DNA of 64,000 bases from Glaciimonas sp. PAMC28666 (lineage in GTDB: Bacteria > Pseudomonadota > Gammaproteobacteria > Burkholderiales > Burkholderiaceae_D). A program made the translations under genes and the position numbers. Positions 20,578 through 30,167 of the stretch are shown here, piece after piece (position 1 is the first letter of the stretch; every line of letters begins with the position of its first letter). The notes below the pieces were generated by a model that was not told where the DNA came from, did no database searches, and was given only the letters and a program-made list of their open reading frames with translations. The stretch spans positions 434,001 to 498,000 of the forward strand of contig NZ_CP070304.1 of assembly GCF_016917355.1 (NCBI RefSeq). Direction: 5' to 3'.

Positions 20578-22812
20578 TTAGAAATCGAGTGTGAGTGTCA
20601 ACGAAGTGCTCCGCGCTGGCAGCAGAGTCAGTTGGTCACCCGGTGCGGGGATTGAAGTTGTCGTTGATGCAGGTGTCACGCCGACGATACTGTGATTATC
20701 AAATAGATTATTGACGGCGAACTGAAACTTCGCTTGCTTGGCCCAGCTCACAGGATTCTTCCATGTATAGTTGACGAACAGGTTCGACAGCAGAAACGGA
20801 TCGATTGATACAGCCTGGTGGGTGCCCCCATTGTCGTTGTACATTTTGCCGACACGCTTCGTAAACCAGCCGGTGTTCCATGCACCTTGCTCGTAGCTAA
20901 GGCCGAGTGTTTCAGTGTCGCTTGGTGCACTGGCGACCCATAGGCCGCTGGCATACTTGGAACTACCGTAAGTACCATTGATATATAAATTAAAACCGGC
21001 GCCCAGAATGATGTTGCTTTCTGCTTCGACGCCTTGAGTAACTGATGTTCCATTGGCATAAAACGTGGTGTTGCCGCTGGTATCGGTAGACGATGAATAG
21101 GCGTTATCAAACTTGATGTGGTAAGCATCGACGTCGAGTGTAAATTTGTCGGACTTCCATACCGTCCCGATTTGGAAAGTTTTGGTTTTAACCATCGCAG
21201 GCAAGACCGTGACGTTCGCATTTTTAACGTCAAACACGTTGGTTGGTGGAATTTCGCTGCCTGTCGCAAATTGGGCATAAGCGGACCAATTCTGCTGCAA
21301 TTTATAATGCACATCCAACGAAGGAAGCGTCGAATTGTAAGTCGCCGCGTGCGAAATGCTAGGAAGGCCACCCAGATTGCCGACAGTCTTACCGTTGTCA
21401 GCAAACTGCGTGAAATCCTGGCGATAAGATGCGTACTTCACTCCTGGAGTAATCTTCAGATCATTCGTGACGTTGAACTCATATTCGACAAACGGCTGCA
21501 ATGTTGTAGTTTTAAATTTTTCATGAAAGTTTGGCAAAGCGGCATCGATCCAGGTACGCGGATCGGATGGCACCTGATACCGGTTGGTGTCCGCATATTC
21601 CGACCACAACCCGGTACGAAAAGTCCCTGTCCCTGACTCTTGACTAAGACGCAGCAAATTGCCGTAAGTCCGATAAGCATTGAGCTTGTCTGTACCACTT
21701 GTTGTGCTAATCGTGGTGCCGTTATAATTTTGCTGGTTGTGATACGCGTAAGTATACAACTTGTCGTCCAACTTCCAGCCGTTGCCCAGATTCGATGTTA
21801 AACCAAGATATTCAAAATCCGAAGTAACGTGATAAAAATCATACCCGTAATAGTTGGCTTGACGAGGATCGCCACTCATCAAATAATTGTCCCCGTACTG
21901 TGCCACTTGCGCACGGGTTGGTCCTTTGGTATTTGGGGTATTGGTGTGCAAATCAATTGAAGACGCGAACACGGTCAGTGCCGTATTGTCGGTGACTGCG
22001 AACTGGTATTTTAGAGAAATGGCATCGCGCTTTTGCTTATTGTAAGTTTCGTAACCGTCGGATTTCATCTCATGTACATTGAACAGGAGGTTTGATGAAC
22101 CGTCGGTACCGAACTGCCCTGTTTCATGTTCAAGACCAATCAACGACGTGTTCCAGGTTCCGTATGAACCCGTCACACTGGTGCGTTGTTGCGGATCAAG
22201 GTTACGCGATAATAAATTGATTGAGCCTCCAAAATTGGCGGGACCAATTGTAGCAGCCGATCCAGGGCTCCGATCCACAACTGCGCCACCGATAAACTGC
22301 GCCGGGAAAAATGCCCAAGTGTGATGTGTCGGACTATTGGTATCCTGAAATGGAATGCCATCAAAGGTGACGGAATAGTCGCCATCCTGAAAGCCGCGAA
22401 AGTAAGTCTTCGTATCACCGAGACCGGGGCCGTTAGGACTGTAACTGTAAACGCCCGGCGTCATTTGGATCACTTGGCTAAAGTCCGCAATCGGCGACGT
22501 GTAGCTGCGGATGAATGCTTCACTGACTTCAGATTGCGCCGATCGCGCATCCAATGAACCTTGGGAGGGCGCACTTTTGGCAGCGGCAGGAACACGCGAT
22601 GCCAGGGTTGCAGAACCAGAACCATCGCTGGCGCTGACAGCGCCCAGGTCAGTGGCTTGCTGTGCATATCCAATCACCGGCGTGACGATGCACAGTACGG
22701 CGATGGCGCGTAGGATATTGGCGTTGCATGCTTTGACACGTGGCGCGGAGTGCAGGTGAAAACTTGGCTTGACACCAGATGCGGGTGTTGGCTTGATGCT
22801 ACGAACGTTCAT
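20578..22812 (-). CDS. TonB-dependent outer-membrane receptor
   Basis: The 744-residue product has a signal region ending near GYAQQ (about residue 52) and a plug domain with IQMTPGVYSYSPNGPGLG and TYFRGFQDGDYSV. A long 22-strand-type barrel follows, ending in TLTLDF with the C-terminal Phe typical of outer-membrane proteins. The N-terminus before the signal core is unusually long (about 30 residues). It heads the exbB-exbD-tonB-acid phosphatase group. The ligand cannot be read from the sequence; the neighbouring phosphatase suggests a phosphorylated compound, but a siderophore or other chelate is possible. Confidence 0.9.
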   Translation of the reverse strand: MNVRSIKPTPASGVKPSFHLHSAPRVKACNANILRAIAVLCIVTPVIGYAQQATDLGAVSASDGSGSATLASRVPAAAKSAPSQGSLDARSAQSEVSEAFIRSYTSPIADFSQVIQMTPGVYSYSPNGPGLGDTKTYFRGFQDGDYSVTFDGIPFQDTNSPTHHTWAFFPAQFIGGAVVDRSPGSAATIGPANFGGSINLLSRNLDPQQRTSVTGSYGTWNTSLIGLEHETGQFGTDGSSNLLFNVHEMKSDGYETYNKQKRDAISLKYQFAVTDNTALTVFASSIDLHTNTPNTKGPTRAQVAQYGDNYLMSGDPRQANYYGYDFYHVTSDFEYLGLTSNLGNGWKLDDKLYTYAYHNQQNYNGTTISTTSGTDKLNAYRTYGNLLRLSQESGTGTFRTGLWSEYADTNRYQVPSDPRTWIDAALPNFHEKFKTTTLQPFVEYEFNVTNDLKITPGVKYASYRQDFTQFADNGKTVGNLGGLPSISHAATYNSTLPSLDVHYKLQQNWSAYAQFATGSEIPPTNVFDVKNANVTVLPAMVKTKTFQIGTVWKSDKFTLDVDAYHIKFDNAYSSSTDTSGNTTFYANGTSVTQGVEAESNIILGAGFNLYINGTYGSSKYASGLWVASAPSDTETLGLSYEQGAWNTGWFTKRVGKMYNDNGGTHQAVSIDPFLLSNLFVNYTWKNPVSWAKQAKFQFAVNNLFDNHSIVGVTPASTTTSIPAPGDQLTLLPARSTSLTLTLDF

Positions 22813-22866
22813 GTTGCCTCCTGTAGAAAAGAAGGCATGCTAATGAACCAATATTTCATCCTCATG

Positions 22867-22886
22867 ACGTTGTCTAACTACAACGT
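22867..22886. promoter_or_regulatory. Inverted repeat, possible operator upstream of the TonB receptor
   Basis: ACGTTGT and its exact complement ACAACGT (7-bp arms) are separated by six bases, 54 bp upstream of the receptor start codon. Dyad size and position fit a regulator-binding site. No known Fur or Pho box consensus is matched, so the regulator is unknown. Confidence 0.5.
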
Positions 22887-22985
22887 TTATTACTCTTATG
22901 GTCATTTATCTTTTTGCTAAAGCAAGTAGTTGAGCTACCCTCTCACCGCTTAATAACGATAAAAGTGGCAAACGGGCGCAAAACG

Positions 22986-23549
22986 TTACTCTTGATTGGG
23001 CGCTGGATAGCCAACAGTCAATATCGCTAATTCATCCAAACCTGCGGGCGTCATCAATGTCACCGACTCTCCCTCATGGGCTTTAGTCAGTGCGCGCGCA
23101 ACCGGTGAAATCCAGCTAATTTTCCCATGCAGCGGATCAAGCTCATCAATGCCGACGATGGTGACCGTGTGCTCTTCGCCTGCGTGATTTTGATAGCGAA
23201 CGGTGGCCCCAAAGAAAATCTGATCACGGCCATGATGAATACTCGGATCTACTATTTCGGCCTGATCCAGACGCTTGGTCAAAAAACGAATTCGTCGATC
23301 GATTTCACGCAACCGGCGCTTACCGTAAATATAATCGCCATTTTCAGAGCGATCGCCGTTGGAGGCGGCCCATGAAACAATCCGCACCACTTCGGGCCGT
23401 GCGTTATCGATCAAATCGAGCAACTCCGCCTTCATGCGCGCATGGCCTGCGGGCGTCATGTAATTCTTGGTTCCAGCCGGAATCGGCGGCAATCCAAACT
23501 CCAGATCGTCGTCATCGCCATCGGATTCTTTGACAAAGGCTTTATTCAT
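22986..23549 (-). CDS. greB: Transcription elongation factor GreB
   Basis: GreB rescues backtracked RNA polymerase by stimulating transcript cleavage. The 187-residue product has the N-terminal coiled-coil with the acidic tip in SWAASNGDRSENGDYIYGK. The C-terminal FKBP-like domain has VGIDELDPLHGKISWISPVA. An acidic N-terminal extension (ESDGDDDDLEFG) of about 30 residues precedes the usual start of the fold, as seen in betaproteobacterial GreB. It stands alone, divergent from the next gene. Confidence 0.92.
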   Translation of the reverse strand: MNKAFVKESDGDDDDLEFGLPPIPAGTKNYMTPAGHARMKAELLDLIDNARPEVVRIVSWAASNGDRSENGDYIYGKRRLREIDRRIRFLTKRLDQAEIVDPSIHHGRDQIFFGATVRYQNHAGEEHTVTIVGIDELDPLHGKISWISPVARALTKAHEGESVTLMTPAGLDELAILTVGYPAPNQE

Positions 23550-23698
23550 ATCTAGTATTGTAGTGCGATTTCGCCATCACCCGCAAATTCGCCGAAAGTC
23601 GTCACCGAGCCAGCGAAAATTCAGCACCAGAGTGCTGGATCATTGATCGCCAATCGGGAGGCGCCCACATTTTCTCCTTCATTTGGACATACAGCCAT

Positions 23699-24619
23699 AT
23701 GCCAGTTACATCTGCCAGCGATCGTCGCCGCTACCGCATCGGGTTAGCCTCAAGCCGCACGCATCAAGACGCCCCGCACTCTCCGCTCGCGCAATTAATA
23801 AACGGCAGCCGTGCGGCAATTGAACAGCATTTGCAGCCAAATTTAATCGTCGTCGGCCGCACCCTGGATGCGATTAATCAGCTCGGCTTGCTGGATGGTT
23901 ATCCGCATCTGGAACGCTTTCCATATGGACGTCAAGGCGGTTTGATGAAGCTGGTTTCACGCGTCGTTGATAGCGATCCAACGCGCACGCTTGATGCAGT
24001 GATTTATTTGATGGACCCCGTGGACCCGTCATCAACTTTTCCTGAAGCCGTGGCCTTGAAACGTCAATGTGTGATTCATGGAAAGCCCTTTTTATCGACG
24101 TTGGCAGGCGCTCAGGAATGGCTGGAGCTGGAATCCATCGGGCTTGGGGCTGCACCGAATTCGGAACTTGACCTGACCTTTGATCTGGCGAATGAGGGCA
24201 TCGCGCTGATTGCACACGATGCGATGAAAGAGCGCATGCTCACCATCGCTGAACGCCATTTCCACCTACTCGATCAATTTGCGTTTCGCTGCGCTACCGG
24301 CACCACCGGCAGTCTGCTAAACAAACTGGCGCAAAGAATCAAAGGGGAAGAAGCCGGTCGAAATTGGGTAAAACCGTTTTTAAGCGGCCCGATGGGCGGC
24401 GATGCGCAAATCGCTGAATTGATATTGGATCGCCAACAATGTCGCCGCGTACTGTTTTTGGAAGACCCGCACGTTGCCCGCCAACACGAAGCGGATATTC
24501 AATTGCTCGAACGCGCAGCGCGCACAGTGACTGATTATGCACTGTGTATTAACGATGCGGGATGTGGTGAGCGTTGGCTGGAGTTGTTGCACAAGCGGGT
24601 TGGAATGCAAGGTTCCTGA
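23699..24619 (+). CDS. Methylglyoxal-synthase-like protein with two MGS-type halves
   Basis: Methylglyoxal synthase turns dihydroxyacetone phosphate into methylglyoxal and phosphate. In this 306-residue protein the C-terminal half (about 165-295) matches MgsA: AHD at 172-174, ATGTTG at 199-204, SGPMGGD with the catalytic Asp at 235, and a His at 263 where MgsA has its conserved histidine. The N-terminal half (about 12-145) resembles a second, degenerate MGS domain, with PYGRQGGLM in place of GPMGGD. E. coli MgsA is only 152 residues. The second copy may be regulatory. Activity is inferred, not shown. Confidence 0.75.
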   Translation: MPVTSASDRRRYRIGLASSRTHQDAPHSPLAQLINGSRAAIEQHLQPNLIVVGRTLDAINQLGLLDGYPHLERFPYGRQGGLMKLVSRVVDSDPTRTLDAVIYLMDPVDPSSTFPEAVALKRQCVIHGKPFLSTLAGAQEWLELESIGLGAAPNSELDLTFDLANEGIALIAHDAMKERMLTIAERHFHLLDQFAFRCATGTTGSLLNKLAQRIKGEEAGRNWVKPFLSGPMGGDAQIAELILDRQQCRRVLFLEDPHVARQHEADIQLLERAARTVTDYALCINDAGCGERWLELLHKRVGMQGS

Positions 24620-24736
24620 ATACCGCTTCAATCGCCCTGCTTTGTCCCTATGCGTTGCGCCGATCGACGCAACGGAGGGAGCTGCCGTTTCCAGGGAACG
24701 CGAAAAATCGTCAGCAATGACTTCGTTTAACCCAAA

Positions 24737-25642
24737 TTAAACGCGTCGTGTTCCCGTATTCACCGCAGCAGTCGCACCCGACTCCAGCGTAAATCCTGCG
24801 CCCGAGTCTGTTCCAAGCGTCTTCACGAGGTACGGCATCAACTCTTTAAGGAGCGGCTCAAGCGTCCAGGGTGGATTAAGGACAAACATTCCGCTACTGT
24901 GTAGACCAAAGCCATCCGGCGAGGGGGTCTTGACAGTCAGCGTGACGTTGAGCCAGCCATTAGCTTTGAGACGTTTCAGTTTATCCGGCATTTGACGTGA
25001 TTCCATGCGATTCAACACTGGATACCACACAGCATACGTTCCCGTTGAAAAGCGTAGCAGTGCATCTTCCAGCGTATTCTTTACCAGTCGATAATCATCC
25101 TTCACCTCGTAAGGCGGATCGATGAGGACCAGTCCGCGGCGGGAAGGCGGCGGTAATAACGCCTTCAAACCCAGAAAACCGTCACCTTGCGTAATCATGA
25201 CGCGTTTGCCACGGCTATTACTGCGGGCGCGCTGGGCATCCAGCTTGCGAAAGTTATCTGTCAATATTTTGCTGTCGCTAGGATGCAACTCAAATAGCCG
25301 TAGGCGATCCTGCTCACGCATAGTGATATCAGCACAATACGGAGAGCCTGGATAAAAACGCAGTTTGCCGTCTGGATTGAGTTTGCGCACTACATTGACA
25401 TACTCAGCCAGTGCTGGCGGTAAATCCTTGCGACTCCAGAGACGGCTGATACCGGTTTCGAATTCGGCATTTTTTGACGCATAACCGCCGTCCAGCGCGT
25501 ATACGCCTGCGCCTGCATGCGTATCGATAACTGTGTAAGCGGTATCCTTCTGGCCGAGGTAATCAAGCAATTGGATGGTCACTAGGTGCTTCAGCACATC
25601 GGCATGATTGCCGGCATGGAAAGCGTGGCGATAACTCAGCAT
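24737..25642 (-). CDS. rlmJ: 23S rRNA (adenine-2030-N6)-methyltransferase RlmJ
   Basis: RlmJ methylates A2030 of 23S rRNA. I place the start at the ATG at 25642 (MLSYRHAFHAGNHADVLKH), the family's conserved N-terminus, giving 301 residues; the frame is open 44 codons further but that part is unlike the family. The methyltransferase catalytic motif is LIDPPYEVKDDY and the AdoMet region is VIDTHAGAGVY. E. coli RlmJ is 280 residues; the extra length is a C-terminal tail rich in Gly, Ala and Thr. Confidence 0.9.
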   Translation of the reverse strand: MLSYRHAFHAGNHADVLKHLVTIQLLDYLGQKDTAYTVIDTHAGAGVYALDGGYASKNAEFETGISRLWSRKDLPPALAEYVNVVRKLNPDGKLRFYPGSPYCADITMREQDRLRLFELHPSDSKILTDNFRKLDAQRARSNSRGKRVMITQGDGFLGLKALLPPPSRRGLVLIDPPYEVKDDYRLVKNTLEDALLRFSTGTYAVWYPVLNRMESRQMPDKLKRLKANGWLNVTLTVKTPSPDGFGLHSSGMFVLNPPWTLEPLLKELMPYLVKTLGTDSGAGFTLESGATAAVNTGTRRV

Positions 25643-25984
25643 AAAAATATCTATCTTGGTAAAGGGGTGATTCCACCTGCATATCGGCCGTACGGCAGCG
25701 TTTTCGTCGATATTATTCAGCGAAAAATAGCGCCTCCGCCTCACACGGCAATTGCCGTATTCAATACGTTGCAATTCGTGGCTAGCGCAAGTTTTACTGA
25801 TCAGGCTCTCAAGGGCATAAATTAGCCCAGATAACTGCTTTGCAATGGAGAAGATGCGTATTTTAACAATTTAAGCGTCAGGATGGCAGATATACCGCCT
25901 TAAACGCCCGTATTAAGCTTTAAGTGTGCATTCTGAAGTCATCTTTTCGGCGTTTAGCATCGTTCCGAGAAGCGACGGTCGCGC
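25643..25984. other. 342-bp intergenic stretch with no recognised gene
   Basis: This lies between the chosen rlmJ start and the end of the EcsC-like gene. Part is the open but unsupported upstream extension of rlmJ. Short frames on either strand have no ribosome site or recognisable product. The rlmJ promoter is presumably here, but I could not pick it out. Confidence 0.6.
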
Positions 25985-26533
25985 TTAATCAGTTGCCGCG
26001 CCTGAATTTAATTGCATTTTACGCAACTCATCAGCCACTTTGCTACAAGCATCAATATGCCGGTTACCAACTGTACGAAAAGCAGAGTAACCGATCGCAG
26101 CAGAGACCGCCTGCCCGGCTATCGGCACCAGTCTGACGGCATTTTTGCTGACCAGTTTGACCCCACTGCGCATGAGTATTTTGAGTAATAGTTCACGTGT
26201 AACTACACGACCGACGAGGGTACTACCGGCCCCGACGATGACGCTGTAAATGGCGACTTTGCGGGTTGGATGCAAAAGTTCTATTTGCTCTGGCGACAGG
26301 CCGAATTCGGCATTTATTTCCTCAATCAATCCTGACAACAAATGAATATCGACCGCGATATCGACGCCGAACACCGGCAGCGCTGAAGCACCGGCCGACC
26401 ACAATGCACGACGGGCGACCAGCGCCCGGCAGCGGCGGCGAACGGCTTGTAAGGCGAGCTCGGAGTCGGGAATAGACGCATCGGTAAGCACTTTCTGCTC
26501 AGTACGACCAGGCAACCACTTGAGGTTTAACAT
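25985..26533 (-). CDS. EcsC/DUF697-like small membrane-associated protein
   Basis: The 182-residue product has a basic N-terminal region, hydrophobic stretches at about 46-66 and 100-120, and a glycine-rich amphipathic segment LVPIAGQAVSAAIGYSAFRTVG. This pattern is seen in EcsC-family and DUF697-family proteins, whose function is poorly known. It lies between rlmJ and the clcB-like gene on the same strand, 137 bp after the latter. I cannot decide between the two families by eye and infer no role. Confidence 0.6.
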   Translation of the reverse strand: MLNLKWLPGRTEQKVLTDASIPDSELALQAVRRRCRALVARRALWSAGASALPVFGVDIAVDIHLLSGLIEEINAEFGLSPEQIELLHPTRKVAIYSVIVGAGSTLVGRVVTRELLLKILMRSGVKLVSKNAVRLVPIAGQAVSAAIGYSAFRTVGNRHIDACSKVADELRKMQLNSGAATD

Positions 26534-26669
26534 TGGAGCTTGCCTTTCATTTCCCTGGAAAGGGCACTGGGGATCATCTCTTTGGGAACAATTTACTTCA
26601 GCCGTTAGAGCCGTCCCCTGCCGATTAATTCAACATTGCGCTAAACCAGGTGGTAACTTCAAAAGTATT

Positions 26670-28415
26670 CTAGCCCGCATATCCCTTTACGTTATCGAGA
26701 CGGAAGTAAGCCTCCAATAATGCGCTCTTAAATATTGCCCCCAGCAAAACTGGTTCGGCACGGCTACGAACAATTGGCAAGCGCTCGCCTTGATGATCCA
26801 AAAATAGTTGCAAGGCATTGCCCAGCGACATGTCAGGCGTGATGACATGCAAGAATTCTTTCCGTAAAAAATCGGCCGCGACACGGTTAGCGGTCTCGCT
26901 CTTGTCCAGTAATACCGATGTGATGTCCTGCAACGCCACTACGCCACAATAATGCTCGTCGTCGTCAACAATATAGATATATTTCACCGGATATTTCAAA
27001 AACAGGCGGCTAATTTCATCGAACGGTGCGCTCATCGCCAATACCGTATCCGCAGGGCGAATAAGATCACTCATATGGATGCCCCGCAAACGCATGCGCT
27101 CTTGCGCGTCCCGATTGCGTTTTAACGTGACGTCATACATTGAAGCGCCGTCCAGACTACGCGCGATAAAATAAGCGACCACGCATGACAGCATCAAGGG
27201 CAGCATGACAGAATAACTCAACGTCATTTCGAAGATCATCAAAATCGCCATTAAGGGTGCGCTGGTCGCAGCGGCCAAAAACGCGCCCATGCCGACGATG
27301 GCATAGGCAAACGGGGGCGAACTAATATTTGGAAGCAGCGCATGCACCGCCATACCGAACAAAAATCCGATCGCTGCCCCCACGAATAAGGTCGGGGTAA
27401 AAATACCGCCAACGGCACCCGAACCAGCTGTTACCGCAGTTGCAATGACTTTTGCCACCAAAATCAGGACAACGCTCCACCATAGCCAGGACGTATGCAG
27501 CAGGGAATTAACAACGCTGTAGCCGTTTCCCCAGACTTCGGGCACCCAGACAGACATGAGCCCAACGATTAAACCGCCCAGACCTAACCGAACAGGAAGT
27601 GGCAAACCGGTTTTCTGAAACTGCTTTTTAGATGTATTAAGCAGTCGCAAGAATTGCGGGGCAGTGACGCCAGCCAAAATACCGAGCACCACGAAGAGCG
27701 CTATCTCTGCACCCGCAATCGTCGGAAAAGCAGGCATTTCATAAGCAGGTTTGTAGCCTGGCAAAGCACGCATGGTGATATTAGCGACAACTGAAGCAAC
27801 GACCACCGGGCCGAAACTTTCCATTACGATCGCGCCCAGAACAATTTCAGTCACGAAAAAGGCACCAGCAATTGGGGCGTTGTACGCAGACGTAATCCCT
27901 GCCGCTGCACCACACGCGACTAAAAGTCGCAATCTACCCGGCTCAAAATGGGTAATGCGGCCGACCAGCGAAGCGGCCAGCGCAGATAACTGTACCATCG
28001 ACCCCTCACGCCCGATCGATCCACCCGACGCGATAGTGGCTAACGAAGACAAACTGCGCAAGAGGCTATGGCGCACGGGGATATTGCCGTCACCAATGGC
28101 GACCGCCTCCATGTAATCAGAGGTGGCGGCTGAAGGAACGCGTTTTGCCAACAACAGAATCAGACCCGCCACGATTCCACCTCCGGTCGGCAATATCACC
28201 CGCAAATGCCACGGTAAACTCTTGGCAATGGCGACAAAGCTACCACTTTTCCCTGTCAGCAGAATCTGCAGGCCAAGGATGCATTCCCGGAACAGGATAG
28301 TTGCCAGAGCGCCTAAAAATCCAACGACTACCGCCCATAGCAACATCGAATGGCTGGAAGAAAAATGAAATAGGCGCTGAATGCGGATTCGGTATTCAAG
28401 AAGAGTGGTCCGCAT
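26670..28415 (-). CDS. clcB: ClC-type chloride channel or transporter with C-terminal CBS domains
   Basis: ClC proteins exchange or conduct chloride across the inner membrane. The 581-residue product has at least ten hydrophobic helices. It has the selectivity-filter motif GSIGREGSM, whose E137 is the expected gating glutamate, and the GSGAVGGIFTPTLFVGAA motif. The C-terminal 160 residues form two CBS domains, starting near SDLIRPADTVLAMS and DFLRKEFLHVITPDMSL. The GREGS variant points to the ClcB subgroup rather than ClcA. The CBS pair is absent from E. coli ClcB and suggests nucleotide regulation. Confidence 0.85.
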   Translation of the reverse strand: MRTTLLEYRIRIQRLFHFSSSHSMLLWAVVVGFLGALATILFRECILGLQILLTGKSGSFVAIAKSLPWHLRVILPTGGGIVAGLILLLAKRVPSAATSDYMEAVAIGDGNIPVRHSLLRSLSSLATIASGGSIGREGSMVQLSALAASLVGRITHFEPGRLRLLVACGAAAGITSAYNAPIAGAFFVTEIVLGAIVMESFGPVVVASVVANITMRALPGYKPAYEMPAFPTIAGAEIALFVVLGILAGVTAPQFLRLLNTSKKQFQKTGLPLPVRLGLGGLIVGLMSVWVPEVWGNGYSVVNSLLHTSWLWWSVVLILVAKVIATAVTAGSGAVGGIFTPTLFVGAAIGFLFGMAVHALLPNISSPPFAYAIVGMGAFLAAATSAPLMAILMIFEMTLSYSVMLPLMLSCVVAYFIARSLDGASMYDVTLKRNRDAQERMRLRGIHMSDLIRPADTVLAMSAPFDEISRLFLKYPVKYIYIVDDDEHYCGVVALQDITSVLLDKSETANRVAADFLRKEFLHVITPDMSLGNALQLFLDHQGERLPIVRSRAEPVLLGAIFKSALLEAYFRLDNVKGYAG

Positions 28416-28615
28416 AAATAGTGGCGTGTTCCGAGGCTATACGTTGGTTAAAAGGATAATGAGGCGGTTCAGCCTCATTTTATAGATATGTATCGTTAAT
28501 CCTCGCAATTAAACTGCAGAAGTCAGCAAATTCGGCAACTTCAGCGAATATTGCCTAACGTGCCGAATGCAACTGAATGCGCTAATACCTCACGGTGACC
28601 TTCGTCAAGACGTTT

Positions 28616-28984
28616 TTAATCAGGATCGGCCTCACCTGTAATCACCATCAGCGATTCAAAATACGCCATATCCGGCGCTATCGCGGCTTCAGCCTTCGCG
28701 CTCATGTGCGCATATCGCATTAGCATTGCTTGCGCCAATGCGGTGATATGGGCGCCTCCACCATTGGCGCCACCCGTCGCAGTTGCCACCAACGGCTCCC
28801 GAAAACTAGCGTTCATTTCTTCCACTAGCAACCAGGCGCGGCGATACGACATCGCCAGCGCGCGCGCTGCAGCCGAAATTGAACCGTGCTGCGAAATAGC
28901 GAGCAGCAACGCCGCTTTCCCTGGACCAAATGCGATAACGTCGTCCCGCATTACTCTTAGCCGTATCGATTTTGAATGTCTCAT
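28616..28984 (-). CDS. modE: ModE-type winged-helix regulator (DNA-binding domain only)
   Basis: The 122-residue product matches the N-terminal winged helix of ModE: GPGKAALLLAISQHGSIS, then AARALAMSYRRAWLLVEEMN. Full-length E. coli ModE has 262 residues and carries two Mop/TOBE molybdate-binding domains; none is present here, and the stop is followed by non-coding sequence. The gene diverges from modABC, with a ModE-like operator in between. It probably represses or tunes modABC; how it senses molybdate without a Mop domain is open. Confidence 0.85.
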   Translation of the reverse strand: MRHSKSIRLRVMRDDVIAFGPGKAALLLAISQHGSISAAARALAMSYRRAWLLVEEMNASFREPLVATATGGANGGGAHITALAQAMLMRYAHMSAKAEAAIAPDMAYFESLMVITGEADPD

Positions 28985-29104
28985 ACCCCGATTGTAGCAA
29001 GCCGAAGGCAGTCTCCACTAGCCACTTATGACTATCCCCGGACTATCTGACATGATTGCGAGACCACTGCTCATAGTTATTCTTATCGATTATTCCGGTT
29101 GACG

Positions 29105-29132
29105 TTCGTTATATCCTGCCATATATTTCGCT
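29105..29132. promoter_or_regulatory. Predicted ModE box in the modE-modA intergenic region
   Basis: The half-sites TTCGTTATATC and TATATTTCGCT are separated by six bases. Compared with the E. coli consensus as I recall it (ATCGCTATATA-N6-TATATAACGAT), each half agrees at 8 of 11 positions with exact spacing. It lies 169 bp before modA and 121 bp before modE, between the divergent genes. The rest of the 316-bp gap holds no gene. Confidence 0.7.
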
Positions 29133-29300
29133 ATCGTTTTTGCGCTATCCGCGTTACTTTCTTAAAACCCACACAAAATCGCCGAAGCTATAGGATTCCC
29201 AATCCTGCCGACGAAAATTACTGTGGCGAGAAAATCACGACGCTCACTGGGGCGATTTTACGTAAAGCCCGATTCTTGTACTTACCTCGGAGATAATCTA

Positions 29301-30080
29301 ATGATGCCACGCAAGTTGCCACGTTTCACACGCTTTGCCGTCGTTGCCTTAACCACATTGCCACTTATGCTGTCGACCACTTCCGTGCAAGCTGCGGATC
29401 TCATCGTTTCGGCCGCATCCAGCCTGACAAACGCGTTCAAAGAAGTGGCGCAAGATTTCGAAGCGCAACATCCGGATACCAAGGTCGTCCTGAACTTTGC
29501 TGCTTCCGACGTTTTATTGCAACAAATCGTCAAAGGCGCGCCCGCCGATGTTTTTGCCTCTGCCGACCAGGATGCGATGAACAAAGCCGAAACCGGAAAG
29601 TCCGTGCAATCCAGCAGCCGCAAAAATTTTGCAAGCAATCAAATTGTATTAATCGTGCCGGCGGATAGCAAACTGAACATCACCGAACTCAAGGATCTAT
29701 TGGCACCGACGGTCAAACGTGTCGCTTATGGCGATCCGGCTTCGGTCCCGGTAGGCCGTTACACCAAGGCTGCGCTGGAACGTGACAATTTATGGACTGC
29801 TGTAGCAGCGAAAGGAATTCCTGCGCAAAACGTCCGGCAAAGTCTGGATTACGTCGCCCGCGATGAGGTCGACGCCGGTTTTGTATTTTCGACCGATGCC
29901 GCTATCATGCCAGGGAAGGTCAAAGTTGCCGTCCGCGTGCCTTCCACCACGCCAGTAATGTATCCAATCGCCGTGACCGCCGATACCAAACAGTCGGCAG
30001 TTGCAGCGCAATTCATCACTTACGTACTATCACCAAAAGGTCAGGCAACCCTTGCACGCTACGGTTTTTTAAAACCATAG
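29301..30080 (+). CDS. modA: Molybdate ABC transporter substrate-binding protein
   Basis: ModA captures molybdate in the periplasm for import by ModBC. I start at the ATG at 29301, with GGAGA about nine bases upstream; a longer frame open to 29223 would put 26 extra residues before the signal peptide. The 259-residue product has a signal peptide ending SVQA-ADLIV. The ModA signature SAASSLTNAFKEVAQDFE follows, and VGRYTKAAL and SLDYVARDEVDAGFVF are present further on. modB follows after 87 bp. Confidence 0.93.
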   Translation: MMPRKLPRFTRFAVVALTTLPLMLSTTSVQAADLIVSAASSLTNAFKEVAQDFEAQHPDTKVVLNFAASDVLLQQIVKGAPADVFASADQDAMNKAETGKSVQSSSRKNFASNQIVLIVPADSKLNITELKDLLAPTVKRVAYGDPASVPVGRYTKAALERDNLWTAVAAKGIPAQNVRQSLDYVARDEVDAGFVFSTDAAIMPGKVKVAVRVPSTTPVMYPIAVTADTKQSAVAAQFITYVLSPKGQATLARYGFLKP

Positions 30081-30167
30081 ATGGTGATTAAACTTGTTAG
30101 CCACTGACTACTTACCTTTAACGACCGAAATAAGCCCGACCAAGAAAATACCGATGAGTGATTTACG

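Noticed and set aside
22813-22985. A Pho box upstream of the TonB receptor
   Set aside because: I looked for CTGTCAT-type direct repeats because of the linked phosphatase and found none; only the ACGTTGT dyad is clear.
24737-25774. The full 345-codon frame as RlmJ
   Set aside because: The first 44 codons lie before the conserved MLSYRHAFHAGNHADV start and do not resemble the family.
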